Below are positions 1 through 7,578 of a stretch of 13,614 nt of DNA, in pieces. Positions within the stretch are counted from its first letter, which is position 1. Each line of letters begins with the position of its first letter. The stretch lies in the NCBI GenBank assembly GCA_023245725.1, contig JAHFJU010000039.1:1-13614 (forward strand), read 5' to 3'. The translations under genes and the position numbers were made by a program. Origin of the DNA: Candidatus Peregrinibacteria bacterium. GTDB taxonomy: Bacteria; Patescibacteriota; Gracilibacteria; UBA1369; UM-FILTER-53-11. Below the pieces are notes generated by a model that worked only from the letters and a program-made list of their open reading frames with translations, ran no database searches and was not told where the DNA came from.

Positions 1-1
1 A

Positions 2-58
2 GTTAAGGGCTCGAAAAAGACTATAGAAAGCGAAAAGAACAAAGTGCTCGTTGCGTAA
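2..58 (+). CDS. Possible C-terminal tail of an upstream gene (partial, unidentified)
   Basis: One + strand frame is open from the left edge to a TAA at 56-58 and encodes 18 residues, charged and lysine-rich, ending in VLVA. The other two + frames close earlier, at 4-6 and 24-26, so the upstream gene could also end there. A terminator-like hairpin follows about 30 bases downstream, which fits a transcription unit ending here. Too little sequence is present to assign a family. The frame choice is inference, based only on it being the longest open frame. Confidence 0.25.
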   Translation, partial: VKGSKKTIESEKNKVLVA

Positions 59-80
59 ATCGCAAAGGGAAGGGTTTTTC

Positions 81-109
81 TTGACTCTAAGCGCATACTG
101 ACCTAATCT
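81..109 (+). promoter_or_regulatory. Candidate sigma-70 promoter for rpsA
   Basis: TTGACT (81-86; five of six matches to the -35 consensus) is separated by exactly 17 bases from TAATCT (104-109; three of six matches to the -10 consensus). Transcription would begin near 116, leaving a leader of about 90 bases before the rpsA start at 208. The ATG at 112 would then lie upstream of the transcript start, which argues against it being the initiator. The element physically overlaps a terminator hairpin (89-123), so the same bases may end the upstream transcript and begin the next. The -10 is weak. Confidence 0.45.
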
Positions 110-123
110 TTATGCGCTTTTTT
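89..123 (+). terminator. Intrinsic (Rho-independent) terminator of the upstream unit
   Basis: AAGCGCATA (89-97) and TATGCGCTT (111-119) form a perfect 9-base inverted repeat around a 13-base loop. The core GCGCATA/TATGCGC is followed directly by six T residues (118-123). This is the standard stem plus U-tract arrangement. It follows the probable end of the upstream reading frame at 58 and precedes the rpsA start at 208. The loop is somewhat long and the A/T pairs at the stem top are weak. The -10 of the candidate rpsA promoter lies inside the loop. Confidence 0.65.
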
Positions 124-207
124 GGTTTGTTCGGTAGTGATGAGGTCCTGAATAAGCCTAAGAATGCACTTTTATTTCTAGTAATTAAGCAACCTTATCT
201 TACATTT

Positions 208-1398
208 ATGGCTCAAGCCGTATCCCCTGCCGCTATAGCTAATCCGCTTATGGAGGAGCTTCTTAAAAACGGCCCAGCGTTTTCTGTTCCATCTCTTGGT
301 TCTCTAGTTGAGTGCGAAGTTATCGATATTGTTGGTAATAAACTCCTTGTCGATATTAACGGTGTTGCAGTCGGTATTATTTCAGGTAAAGAAGCTCATG
401 ATTCTATCGGCACTCTTGATTCAATCAAGTCTGGCGAGAAAATTTTTGCTTACGTTATCGAAGACGAGAATCCAGAAGGCTATTATGTTCTTTCATTGCG
501 TAAAGCAAGCCAAGAACGCACATGGAGATCGTTCATGAAGACATATGAAACCGGAGAAATGATCGACGTTACAATTCACGAGGCAAACAAAGGAGGTCTT
601 CTTGTTTTGGTTGATGGTATTAAAGGATTTATTCCTGTCTCTCAATTGGCTCCTCTTCACTACCCACGTGTAGATGGCGCAAATGCAGCTGAAATTCTTG
701 CACGACTTACATCTTTAGTTGGTCAAAAAATGACTATTAAGATTATTAATGTTGATCAAGACGGAGGCAAATTGATCATGTCTGAAAAAGCAGCTATGGA
801 GGAGCAACGCGGCCAAGCTCTCAAACATTTGAAAGTTGGTGATGTAGTTCACGGTCAGGTTTCTGGCATCGTTAAATTCGGTATTTTCGTAGCTTTTGAC
901 GGCCTAGAAGGATTAGTTCACATTTCAGAAATTGAATGGGGACATGTTAAGGATCCTCTAAATTATGCTCGTCTTGGTAATGAGGTAGATGTTCAAATTA
1001 TTGGTATTGATGGCGAAAAGATTTCTCTTTCTATGAAGAGGCTTTTACCTGATCCATGGATGCAAGCTGCAGAAAAGTACAAAATTGGCACAAAGGTAAG
1101 CGGAACTGTTGATCGAATAACTCAATTCGGCGTATTTGTTAAACTTGAAGATGATATTTCTGGATTGGTACACCTTTCAGAAATGGCTATCGAACAAGTT
1201 AAAGATCCACATGAGGTAGTTAAAGTTGGTCAAACAGTTGAAGCAAAAATTATAGCAATTGATCCTGAAGACCACAGAATTGGATTATCGCTAAAGGCAT
1301 TATTAATGCCAGAAACCAATTCAGAAAAAGCTGAAAAGCCATCAAAAAAGAAAAAGGCTGCAAAAGCTGATGCCGATGCAGAAGAAGCCGCAGAATAA
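208..1398 (+). CDS. rpsA: 30S ribosomal protein S1, four S1 domains
   Basis: Encodes a 396-residue S1 protein, which binds mRNA on the small ribosomal subunit and helps load transcripts that lack a strong Shine-Dalgarno sequence. Four OB-fold S1 repeats are visible at about residues 29-100, 115-195, 208-278 and 291-365. The last two are the most canonical, with FGIFVAFDGLEGLVHISE and FGVFVKLEDDISGLVHLSE. A lysine/alanine/glutamate-rich tail (about 371-396) follows. Four repeats fit the shorter Gram-positive-like S1 rather than the six-repeat E. coli form. The frame stays open back to an ATG at 112, but that codon lies within a terminator stem and beside a candidate -10, and its 32 extra residues do not look like S1, so 208 is preferred. 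No Shine-Dalgarno precedes 208; the upstream bases are pyrimidine- and A/T-rich. A perfect AAAGGAGGT occurs inside the gene at 589-597. A 20-base gap separates it from the next gene. Confidence 0.93.
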   Translation: MAQAVSPAAIANPLMEELLKNGPAFSVPSLGSLVECEVIDIVGNKLLVDINGVAVGIISGKEAHDSIGTLDSIKSGEKIFAYVIEDENPEGYYVLSLRKASQERTWRSFMKTYETGEMIDVTIHEANKGGLLVLVDGIKGFIPVSQLAPLHYPRVDGANAAEILARLTSLVGQKMTIKIINVDQDGGKLIMSEKAAMEEQRGQALKHLKVGDVVHGQVSGIVKFGIFVAFDGLEGLVHISEIEWGHVKDPLNYARLGNEVDVQIIGIDGEKISLSMKRLLPDPWMQAAEKYKIGTKVSGTVDRITQFGVFVKLEDDISGLVHLSEMAIEQVKDPHEVVKVGQTVEAKIIAIDPEDHRIGLSLKALLMPETNSEKAEKPSKKKKAAKADADAEEAAE

Positions 1399-1418
1399 TG
1401 TATTTTTGAGAATTAATC

Positions 1419-3593
1419 ATGGTAGCTAGTCAATCAGCCCTATTCTTAGTACGATTACCGAGCGAAATCGATCGCCCAACACAACTGTTTGAAGAACTGC
1501 TTAAAAGCACTCATGGACAGTTTACGGGCACGACGATTTCGCTCGAATTAGCTTGTATAAAAAAACACCTCTATTTTTTTATATCATGCGAAAGAGAAGT
1601 CGCAGAAAGTGTTGTCGCGTCAATATATGCACATTATCCATTTGCAGAGATTGAAGAGGTCCAAGATTATCTTGCTATAGATGTGCTAGAACGGGGCTTT
1701 TCGTTCTGTGAGGTTAAACTAAGTGAGAGTGATATATTCCCGATTAAGACGTATAAGCAATTTGAGGGAGACTCAATTTCGGCTTTATGTTCAGCTTTTT
1801 TGCAACTCGAAGAACATGAATCCGCATGGATTCATATTATTATCACGCCACGAGAAGATAGATGGTCACTGAATTTCGAACGATCAATGAAAGTAAAAAT
1901 GAATGCGCTTGGGTCTATAGTAAATCCTGCAAATTATTTTAGGGTTCAATCACTTAAAGATTTTAGAAAAAATCGCCGAACAGCGTGCATAGAAAAAGCT
2001 ACACAGCACGCCTTTAAAACTACCATTAGACTTGGTACTACAAGTATCAACCATAAACGAGCGCAAGAACGACTAGCTCAGTTATCGCGAACATTTTCAT
2101 TTTACAATCTTTCGAATCTAAACAGTCTAAAACCTAGCAAGTCGTTACGAAGCACTACACAAATAGATGCAATGCTTAGAAGAACTCCTGCTAAAAACCA
2201 GAATACACTTGCGATAGATGAATGTACGACACTTTATCATTACCCAAGGCCGACAGATATTCCTCATGTTGTTCATGTAATTACTAAAAAAGCACAAGCG
2301 CCAGAAGATTTGCCACGCGAGAAAACGCACGATGAAAATCTCGTTTCGTTGTTTGGCGTAACAAATTTTCATAATGAGTATGAAAAATTCGGATTGCTCA
2401 GGGCTGACCGTCGCCGCCATACCTATTTACTTGGTAAAAGCGGAACTGGTAAGTCAAAACTTATGGAGCTGCTAATTAACGAAGACATTCGTGCTGGGCA
2501 CGGAGTTTGTTTAATTGATCCACACGGAGATTTGATTGATTCTGTATTGCGAAATGTTCCACCAGAGCGAGTAAATGATGTAGTGATTTTTAACCCAGCA
2601 GATGTTGATTTTCCTATTGGATTCAATGTATTAGAGCACACGCCTGTAGATAAACGCATTGGTGTAGCAAGTGGTTTTATAGACATTTTAAAAAAATTAT
2701 TTAAAGAGCAATGGAACAGCCGTCTTGAACACATTACCCGTTTTGCTGTATTGGCTGCGCTTGAACGAAGTGATTCAACTATCGTAACAGTCCTTAAATT
2801 GTTGACCGACGAAACGTTTAGAACAATGGTTGTATCTGAACTCACCGATGAACTGGTAAAGTCTTATTGGTTAAACGAATTTCCTGAAATAAAAGAGAAA
2901 TATAACCAAGAAGCAATCATGCCTTTGGTAAATAAAATTGGGCAATTTATTGCCTCACCTCTTATACGAAACATAGTAAGTCAGCCGAATAATAAATTAA
3001 ATTTAACTGAGTGCATGAAGGCTGGGAAAATCATTCTAATTCGCATTTCTAAAGGAAATCTTGGTGAAGAGAATGTTGCATTACTAGGTTCGATGATAAT
3101 TACAAAGCTCTACCACGCCGCTCTTGAACGTGCTCAAGTTCCTGAGAATGAACGTCGAGATTACTATTTATATTGCGATGAGTTTCAATATTTCGCGACA
3201 GAAACTTTCGCTGAAATTCTGTCTGAGGCACGCAAGTTTCGCTTTTGTGTAACTCTAGCGCATCAGTATCTTGGCCAACTATCACCTGCAATGAGATCAA
3301 CAATTATTGGCAACGTTGGAACTTTGATTTCGTTCCGAGTAGGTAGCGACGATGCACATATTTTAGAAAATGAATTTACGCCAGTATTTAAAGCTCAAGA
3401 CGTGATGAATCTTGGAATTCGCGAGTTTTATATTAAAACGTCTATCGAAGGAGAATTACGCAATGCATTCTCTGGAAGAACATTGAACGTAACAACTCCT
3501 CATTACTTTTTACAAGATAACATTTTGGAACTAAGTCGTGCACAGTTTGCGACTACACGTGAAGAAGTTGAAGGTGATACAATGAGCAAGTAG
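1419..3593 (+). CDS. VirD4/TraG-like (HerA-FtsK superfamily) ATPase with uncharacterised N-terminal domain
   Basis: A 724-residue protein whose C-terminal half is a RecA-fold DNA-translocase ATPase like type IV secretion coupling proteins. Visible motifs are Walker A GKSGTGKS (339-346), the LIDPHGD strand (365-371), a Walker B strand YLYCDE (583-588, acidic pair D587/E588) and a sensor-like AHQ (614-616). Such proteins form hexameric rings that move DNA or recruit it to a channel. Residues 1 to about 310 are a soluble alpha/beta region with no catalytic motif I recognise; it begins directly at a strand (ALFLVRLP), with no signal peptide or membrane helix, unlike VirD4 proper. No relaxase or secretion-channel gene is nearby. 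It lies 20 bases after rpsA and 4 bases before a helicase-nuclease gene, so a DNA-processing role alongside that enzyme is plausible but inferred. The ATPase call is firm; the cellular role (conjugation, uptake, repair or other) is unknown. Confidence 0.85.
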   Translation: MVASQSALFLVRLPSEIDRPTQLFEELLKSTHGQFTGTTISLELACIKKHLYFFISCEREVAESVVASIYAHYPFAEIEEVQDYLAIDVLERGFSFCEVKLSESDIFPIKTYKQFEGDSISALCSAFLQLEEHESAWIHIIITPREDRWSLNFERSMKVKMNALGSIVNPANYFRVQSLKDFRKNRRTACIEKATQHAFKTTIRLGTTSINHKRAQERLAQLSRTFSFYNLSNLNSLKPSKSLRSTTQIDAMLRRTPAKNQNTLAIDECTTLYHYPRPTDIPHVVHVITKKAQAPEDLPREKTHDENLVSLFGVTNFHNEYEKFGLLRADRRRHTYLLGKSGTGKSKLMELLINEDIRAGHGVCLIDPHGDLIDSVLRNVPPERVNDVVIFNPADVDFPIGFNVLEHTPVDKRIGVASGFIDILKKLFKEQWNSRLEHITRFAVLAALERSDSTIVTVLKLLTDETFRTMVVSELTDELVKSYWLNEFPEIKEKYNQEAIMPLVNKIGQFIASPLIRNIVSQPNNKLNLTECMKAGKIILIRISKGNLGEENVALLGSMIITKLYHAALERAQVPENERRDYYLYCDEFQYFATETFAEILSEARKFRFCVTLAHQYLGQLSPAMRSTIIGNVGTLISFRVGSDDAHILENEFTPVFKAQDVMNLGIREFYIKTSIEGELRNAFSGRTLNVTTPHYFLQDNILELSRAQFATTREEVEGDTMSK

Positions 3594-3597
3594 CTCT

Positions 3598-6441
3598 ATG
3601 TCATTTTCTAAATTTACATCAGATCAATTAGCGGTAGTGCGCCATAGAAATGGCCCACTGCTTGTTATAGCAGGTGCAGGTACCGGAAAAACGCACACAA
3701 TTACAGGTCGCGTTCTTTCGCTTATTAATGATGATGGAATTTCGCCAGAATCAATTTTAGCACTAACGTTCACTGAAAAAGCCGCTGAAGAAATGCACAC
3801 TCGCATTGTGACAGAATTACCTCTTGGTAGCAGCGAGCCGTTTATAGGTACATTTCACGCATTTGCAGATCACATACTTAGAAGCCACGGTGTTGAGATT
3901 GGGCTTAACCCCGATTTTGTTTTATTAAAAGATGCGGATTTATTGGTATTTCTACGTCAGAATTATGATAGGTTTAATTTTTCATATTACAGGAGCAGAA
4001 GCCAACCATATGGGATTTTATCGATGATGTCGCAATATTTTGGTCGCCTTCAAGATGAAGCAATTTCTCCACAGATGTACGGCGACTGCATTACTAAATT
4101 GAGTGATAGTGCCACTACAGATGAAGAGAAGGAATATGTAATTAAACACGGCGAACTTGCACAGCTATACGAAACATACATGGCGTTGCTTATTGAAGAG
4201 GGCAAGACTGATTACGCAGGGCTTACTTATCACGCACGAGAATTGTTAAAATCTCGGCCATCGGTAGCGGCGCATTATGCAGAAAAGTATAAATTCGTAA
4301 TTTTAGACGAGTATCAAGATACGAATATTGTTCAAAATGAAATGATTGACGCGATAGTAAAACGAAATAAATCAATAATGGTTGTTGGCGACGATGACCA
4401 AGCTATATATAAATGGCGCGGTGCATCTCTACACAATATTTTGACGTTCAAAGAAAATTTTCCAGATGCTCAGCAGGTTGTATTAAATGACAACTATCGC
4501 TCAGTACAGCCGATTTTAGACTGCAGCTATGCCGTAATTCAAAAGAACAATCCATACCGACTTGAGGTGCAGTCTGGTATAGATAAAAAACTCAAAAGTA
4601 GAGCCTTCGATGAAGAAAAATTATACGATAAACCTGAGATACACCGTTTTTCACATTGGCACGAAGAAATTCAATTCATTGCCGAGAAAGCTATACGCGC
4701 CGCCAAAAGAAAGAAATCTGTAGCAATTCTTGCAAGAACAAACGCATTATTAAAACCGTTTGTAGAAGAGTTTTCAAAGCGTGAAATTGAGTTTGAAACA
4801 TCGACAACTATAGAACTCATTTCTAAGCCAATTGTTAAAGACATGATAGCTTTATTGAGGGTTGTTTTAAACCCATGGGATGATTTAAGTTTGTATCGAC
4901 TCCTCTCTCTTCGTGCATTTAATGTTCCAATGGAAGGGCTTCATGAAGCCTTAAAAACAGCGCGAGCCGACTCGCTTGCTTTGTATACTTTCTTGAACGA
5001 CGAACAGTGGAACGGAATAAAAAAAATCATTTCCGAAACTATTGAGTTTTCGCGCGAAAATCCTGTTAGTGCGGTTATTGGAAGCTTCATTGAAAAATCA
5101 GGATACCTCGAATACTCGCAAAAGCATGAACTGACAGATGAGCTCACGGAGCTTGCTCAATTTTCTGAATTCATTAGAGAATTTGAAGAAAAACATACGC
5201 ACATAACAGTGGCAGATTTGCTTGAATATATTCGGCTTTCTGAAGATGTTGGAAGCACAGATAACTCCACAGCTCAGAAAGAAACCGATCAAAATCCTAT
5301 TGCGCTAATGACAATTCACGGCTCAAAGGGCCTTGAATTCGACATCGTATTTATTGTTGGTGCGGCTCAAAACAAATTTCCGACGATAAATAGAAGCGAT
5401 TCGCTGCAAATTCCTGAAGGTTTGGTAAAAGAAGAAGCGCGCGAAACTTCACACATTGAAGAGGAAAGACGACTTTTTTATGTTGCATGCACGCGCGCAA
5501 AAGAACTTCTAACAATCACATATAGCGACTTTTACGAAGGCTCACGAAAATTTAAACCATCGATATTTTGCGAAGAAGCAAGAACGACTGGAACCGCACG
5601 AGTTATTGATCATTCTATTTCATCACCATCTTCTAAAGATCAACTAACATTAAATTTATCTAGCGGCTCTGTCTCAAAAAAAGTTTCCGTTCTGAAAAGC
5701 CTTAGCTACAGCCAACTTTCCACATTTCAAATGTGTCCAAAAAAATATCAATACAGATATGAATTAGGATTAACAGAGCCGCCAAACGCATCGTTAAGTT
5801 TTGGAGTAAGTCTGCATAATGCACTTAGAGATTTTTCGCTACATCTAATTGATCGAGCAGAAAAATCTCCAGAAGAGAGAAAGAGTTTGTATTCTGAAGA
5901 AGACAAATTATATCTTAAAAAAATGCTCGAAAAAAATTGGGTAAATCGTGGATACGGATCGAAAAAAGAAGCACAAGAGAACCAAGAGCTTGGTTGGGAA
6001 TGTCTTGAAAAATTCTTTTACGATGAGAAAAAATCGAATCGAGTTCCCTACTCTGTCGAACGCTCATTTAGTTTAAAAATAGATGGAGTTAAGGTATCTG
6101 GCAGAATTGATAGAATAGATAAACTTGATGATGGAACATACGAAATTATCGACTACAAAACTGGAAAATCAGGTTCTTACGATGTAAAAAAAGACATGCA
6201 ACTTTCTGTATACGCACTAGCTGCGCGCGACTCATTAAAAATTCCTGTATCTAGATATTCATTGGTTTTCTTAGAGAATGGAGAATGGCTTACAGCAACA
6301 CGCAGCGAGGCAGATATTAAAAAATGCATCGACGCCATAACTTCTGTGTCTCAAGAAATTGCCTTATCTGAATTCGGTGCACTTCCAGGTTTTCAGTGTA
6401 ACTTTTGCCCCTATCGCATGATTTGTCCCGACGCGTTATAA
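3598..6441 (+). CDS. UvrD/PcrA-type SF1 helicase fused to an AddB/RecB-like PD-(D/E)XK nuclease with a 4Cys iron-sulfur site
   Basis: A 947-residue fusion. The N-terminal part is a 3'-5' superfamily 1 helicase: Walker A GAGTGKT (26-32), DEYQDT (237-242), GDDDQAIYKWRGA (from 264), NYRS (299-302), TIHGSKGLEFD (from 572) and EERRLFYVACTRAKE (from 622). The C-terminal part (about 700-947) is a RecB/AddB/Cas4-type nuclease: H740, D838 in GRIDRID, D852 and K854 in IIDYKTGK, and Q868/Y872. Four cysteines (C713, C934, C937, C943, the last three spaced CxxC-x5-C) match the AddB iron-sulfur arrangement. All expected catalytic and cluster residues are present, so both activities should be intact. By family knowledge such fusions (AdnAB, AddAB, RecB) unwind and resect DNA ends for recombination or degrade foreign DNA. 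The start lies 4 bases after the ATPase stop and no Shine-Dalgarno is evident, so translational coupling is likely. Whether it works alone or with a partner subunit cannot be told. Confidence 0.92.
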   Translation: MSFSKFTSDQLAVVRHRNGPLLVIAGAGTGKTHTITGRVLSLINDDGISPESILALTFTEKAAEEMHTRIVTELPLGSSEPFIGTFHAFADHILRSHGVEIGLNPDFVLLKDADLLVFLRQNYDRFNFSYYRSRSQPYGILSMMSQYFGRLQDEAISPQMYGDCITKLSDSATTDEEKEYVIKHGELAQLYETYMALLIEEGKTDYAGLTYHARELLKSRPSVAAHYAEKYKFVILDEYQDTNIVQNEMIDAIVKRNKSIMVVGDDDQAIYKWRGASLHNILTFKENFPDAQQVVLNDNYRSVQPILDCSYAVIQKNNPYRLEVQSGIDKKLKSRAFDEEKLYDKPEIHRFSHWHEEIQFIAEKAIRAAKRKKSVAILARTNALLKPFVEEFSKREIEFETSTTIELISKPIVKDMIALLRVVLNPWDDLSLYRLLSLRAFNVPMEGLHEALKTARADSLALYTFLNDEQWNGIKKIISETIEFSRENPVSAVIGSFIEKSGYLEYSQKHELTDELTELAQFSEFIREFEEKHTHITVADLLEYIRLSEDVGSTDNSTAQKETDQNPIALMTIHGSKGLEFDIVFIVGAAQNKFPTINRSDSLQIPEGLVKEEARETSHIEEERRLFYVACTRAKELLTITYSDFYEGSRKFKPSIFCEEARTTGTARVIDHSISSPSSKDQLTLNLSSGSVSKKVSVLKSLSYSQLSTFQMCPKKYQYRYELGLTEPPNASLSFGVSLHNALRDFSLHLIDRAEKSPEERKSLYSEEDKLYLKKMLEKNWVNRGYGSKKEAQENQELGWECLEKFFYDEKKSNRVPYSVERSFSLKIDGVKVSGRIDRIDKLDDGTYEIIDYKTGKSGSYDVKKDMQLSVYALAARDSLKIPVSRYSLVFLENGEWLTATRSEADIKKCIDAITSVSQEIALSEFGALPGFQCNFCPYRMICPDAL

Positions 6442-6450
6442 TCTCGACAT

Positions 6451-7476
6451 ATGATTTTTTTTCTTGGATTTATAGGCGTTTGTGTAGCCATTTTAGTGAT
6501 GGCAATAATTATAAAAATGCAGCGGCAAGCGCCGAGTGAATCGGCAGAAATGCTTAGAATGTTAAATGAGACTTTCAATCAACGTCTTCGCGAAATTAAC
6601 GACCAACTAAATACGCGGCTGAAAGAAAATGCCTCAGTAATGCAAGAATCGAACCGTACAATGACAGATAGGCTCGATAAAGCAGCACACTTTATGGGGA
6701 GCGTTAACGAGCAGTTCGGAAAAATGAACGAAGCCACAAAACACATTGCCGATCTAGGGAAAGATATCTCAGGTCTTCACGATATTCTTCGAGCACCAAA
6801 ACTCCGCGGCACGCTTGGCGAATTTTTTTTAAACGACATTTTAAGTCAGTATTTTCCGAAAGATAAATTTTCGATGCCATACACTTTTAGAAGTGGAGAA
6901 AAAGTCGATGCTGCGCTTCACCTTGCAGACGACAAAATCGTACCAATCGACTCAAAGTTTCCACTCGAAAATTTTCGAAAATTGATTTCAATTGAAGATC
7001 CCGAAGAAGCTAAAAAAATAAAAAAACTATTTATTAACGATGTAAAAAAACGAATCGATGAAATTGCTCGATACATTTTGCCAGATGAAGGAACTCTCGA
7101 TTTCGCATTACTATATATTCCTGCAGAAAATGTTTATTACGAAGTAATTGTAAAAGATGAAGATTCTGACAGTTTGGCTGCATATGCCTTTAAGAAACGC
7201 GTAATTCCTGTCTCGCCAAATAATTTTTTTGTATATATTCAAACAATTTTAATAGGACTTAGAGGCATGCAAATCGAAAAAAACGCACACGAAATTCAAG
7301 GATCACTCGTTAGACTCAAAGGCGATTTTGTTCGTTTCGGTGATGCATTCGAAATTGTAGGCAGCCACATTACTAACGCAAATAATAAGTACGATGAGGC
7401 AAAAAAACGCTTAGATAAGCTGGGAACCAAGATAGACATGATAGATATGAAGAGTGAAGTCGCCCAAGTCGAGTAG
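6451..7476 (+). CDS. rmuC: DNA recombination protein RmuC
   Basis: A 341-residue RmuC-family protein. Residues 1-22 form a hydrophobic membrane anchor (IFFLGFIGVCVAILVMAIII), followed by a heptad-like charged region (about 28-110) likely to be coiled coil, then the RmuC core (about 114-320). Core signatures are APKLRGTLGE (115-124), VDAALHL (152-158) and VPIDSKFPLENF (164-175); D153, D167 and K169 fit a PD-(D/E)XK-like nuclease pattern, which is an inference from the family fold. RmuC was named for limiting recombination at inverted repeats in E. coli and is thought to be a membrane-tethered nuclease. At 341 residues it is shorter than the roughly 475-residue E. coli protein, but the core is complete. 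It starts 9 bases after the helicase-nuclease gene and probably shares its transcript. A TATAAT at 6437-6442 overlaps the previous stop but has no convincing -35. Confidence 0.93.
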   Translation: MIFFLGFIGVCVAILVMAIIIKMQRQAPSESAEMLRMLNETFNQRLREINDQLNTRLKENASVMQESNRTMTDRLDKAAHFMGSVNEQFGKMNEATKHIADLGKDISGLHDILRAPKLRGTLGEFFLNDILSQYFPKDKFSMPYTFRSGEKVDAALHLADDKIVPIDSKFPLENFRKLISIEDPEEAKKIKKLFINDVKKRIDEIARYILPDEGTLDFALLYIPAENVYYEVIVKDEDSDSLAAYAFKKRVIPVSPNNFFVYIQTILIGLRGMQIEKNAHEIQGSLVRLKGDFVRFGDAFEIVGSHITNANNKYDEAKKRLDKLGTKIDMIDMKSEVAQVE

Positions 7477-7534
7477 ATTTTTTTCAACTATATAGATCGT
7501 CGCAACATAATTATTAGCCATTCTAATCTCCTCT

Positions 7535-7562
7535 TTCGCTTTACCTTATCGTCAGGTAGAAT
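7535..7562 (+). promoter_or_regulatory. Weak candidate promoter for infB
   Basis: TAGAAT (7557-7562; five of six matches to the -10 consensus) lies 16 bases downstream of TTCGCT (7535-7540; three of six matches to -35) in the 102-base gap between rmuC and infB, the largest gap between complete genes here. The predicted transcript would start near 7569 and leave a leader of about 10 bases before the ATG at 7579, excluding the in-frame ATG at 7561. The -35 is poor. Seven T residues (7478-7484) follow the rmuC stop, but I found no stem in front of them, so no terminator is called. Confidence 0.3.
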
Positions 7563-7578
7563 GCGGTGGCTCTTATTT

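Noticed and set aside
112..207. N-terminal extension of rpsA from the ATG at 112
   Set aside because: The ATG lies in a terminator stem beside a candidate -10, and the 32 added residues do not resemble S1; the start at 208 fits better.
2423..2845. 140-residue open frame on the - strand inside the VirD4-like ATPase gene
   Set aside because: It is antisense to the conserved Walker A region, its protein is low-complexity and serine-rich, and it matches no family I recognise; it is a coding shadow.
6437..6442. Perfect TATAAT just before rmuC
   Set aside because: No -35-like hexamer occurs 16-18 bases upstream, and part of it is the helicase stop codon; likely chance in AT-rich DNA.
7478..7484. 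Run of seven T residues after the rmuC stop, as a possible terminator
   Set aside because: The preceding bases contain a short direct repeat (AAGTCG at 7457-7462 and 7466-7471) but no inverted repeat that could form a stem.
7512..7526. Small inverted repeat ATTAG/CTAAT in the rmuC-infB gap
   Set aside because: A five-base A/T-rich stem with no T-run after it is too weak to call a terminator or operator.
7561..7578. Six-residue extension of infB from the ATG at 7561
   Set aside because: It overlaps a candidate -10 hexamer, and the residues after 7579 look like a normal IF-2 beginning.
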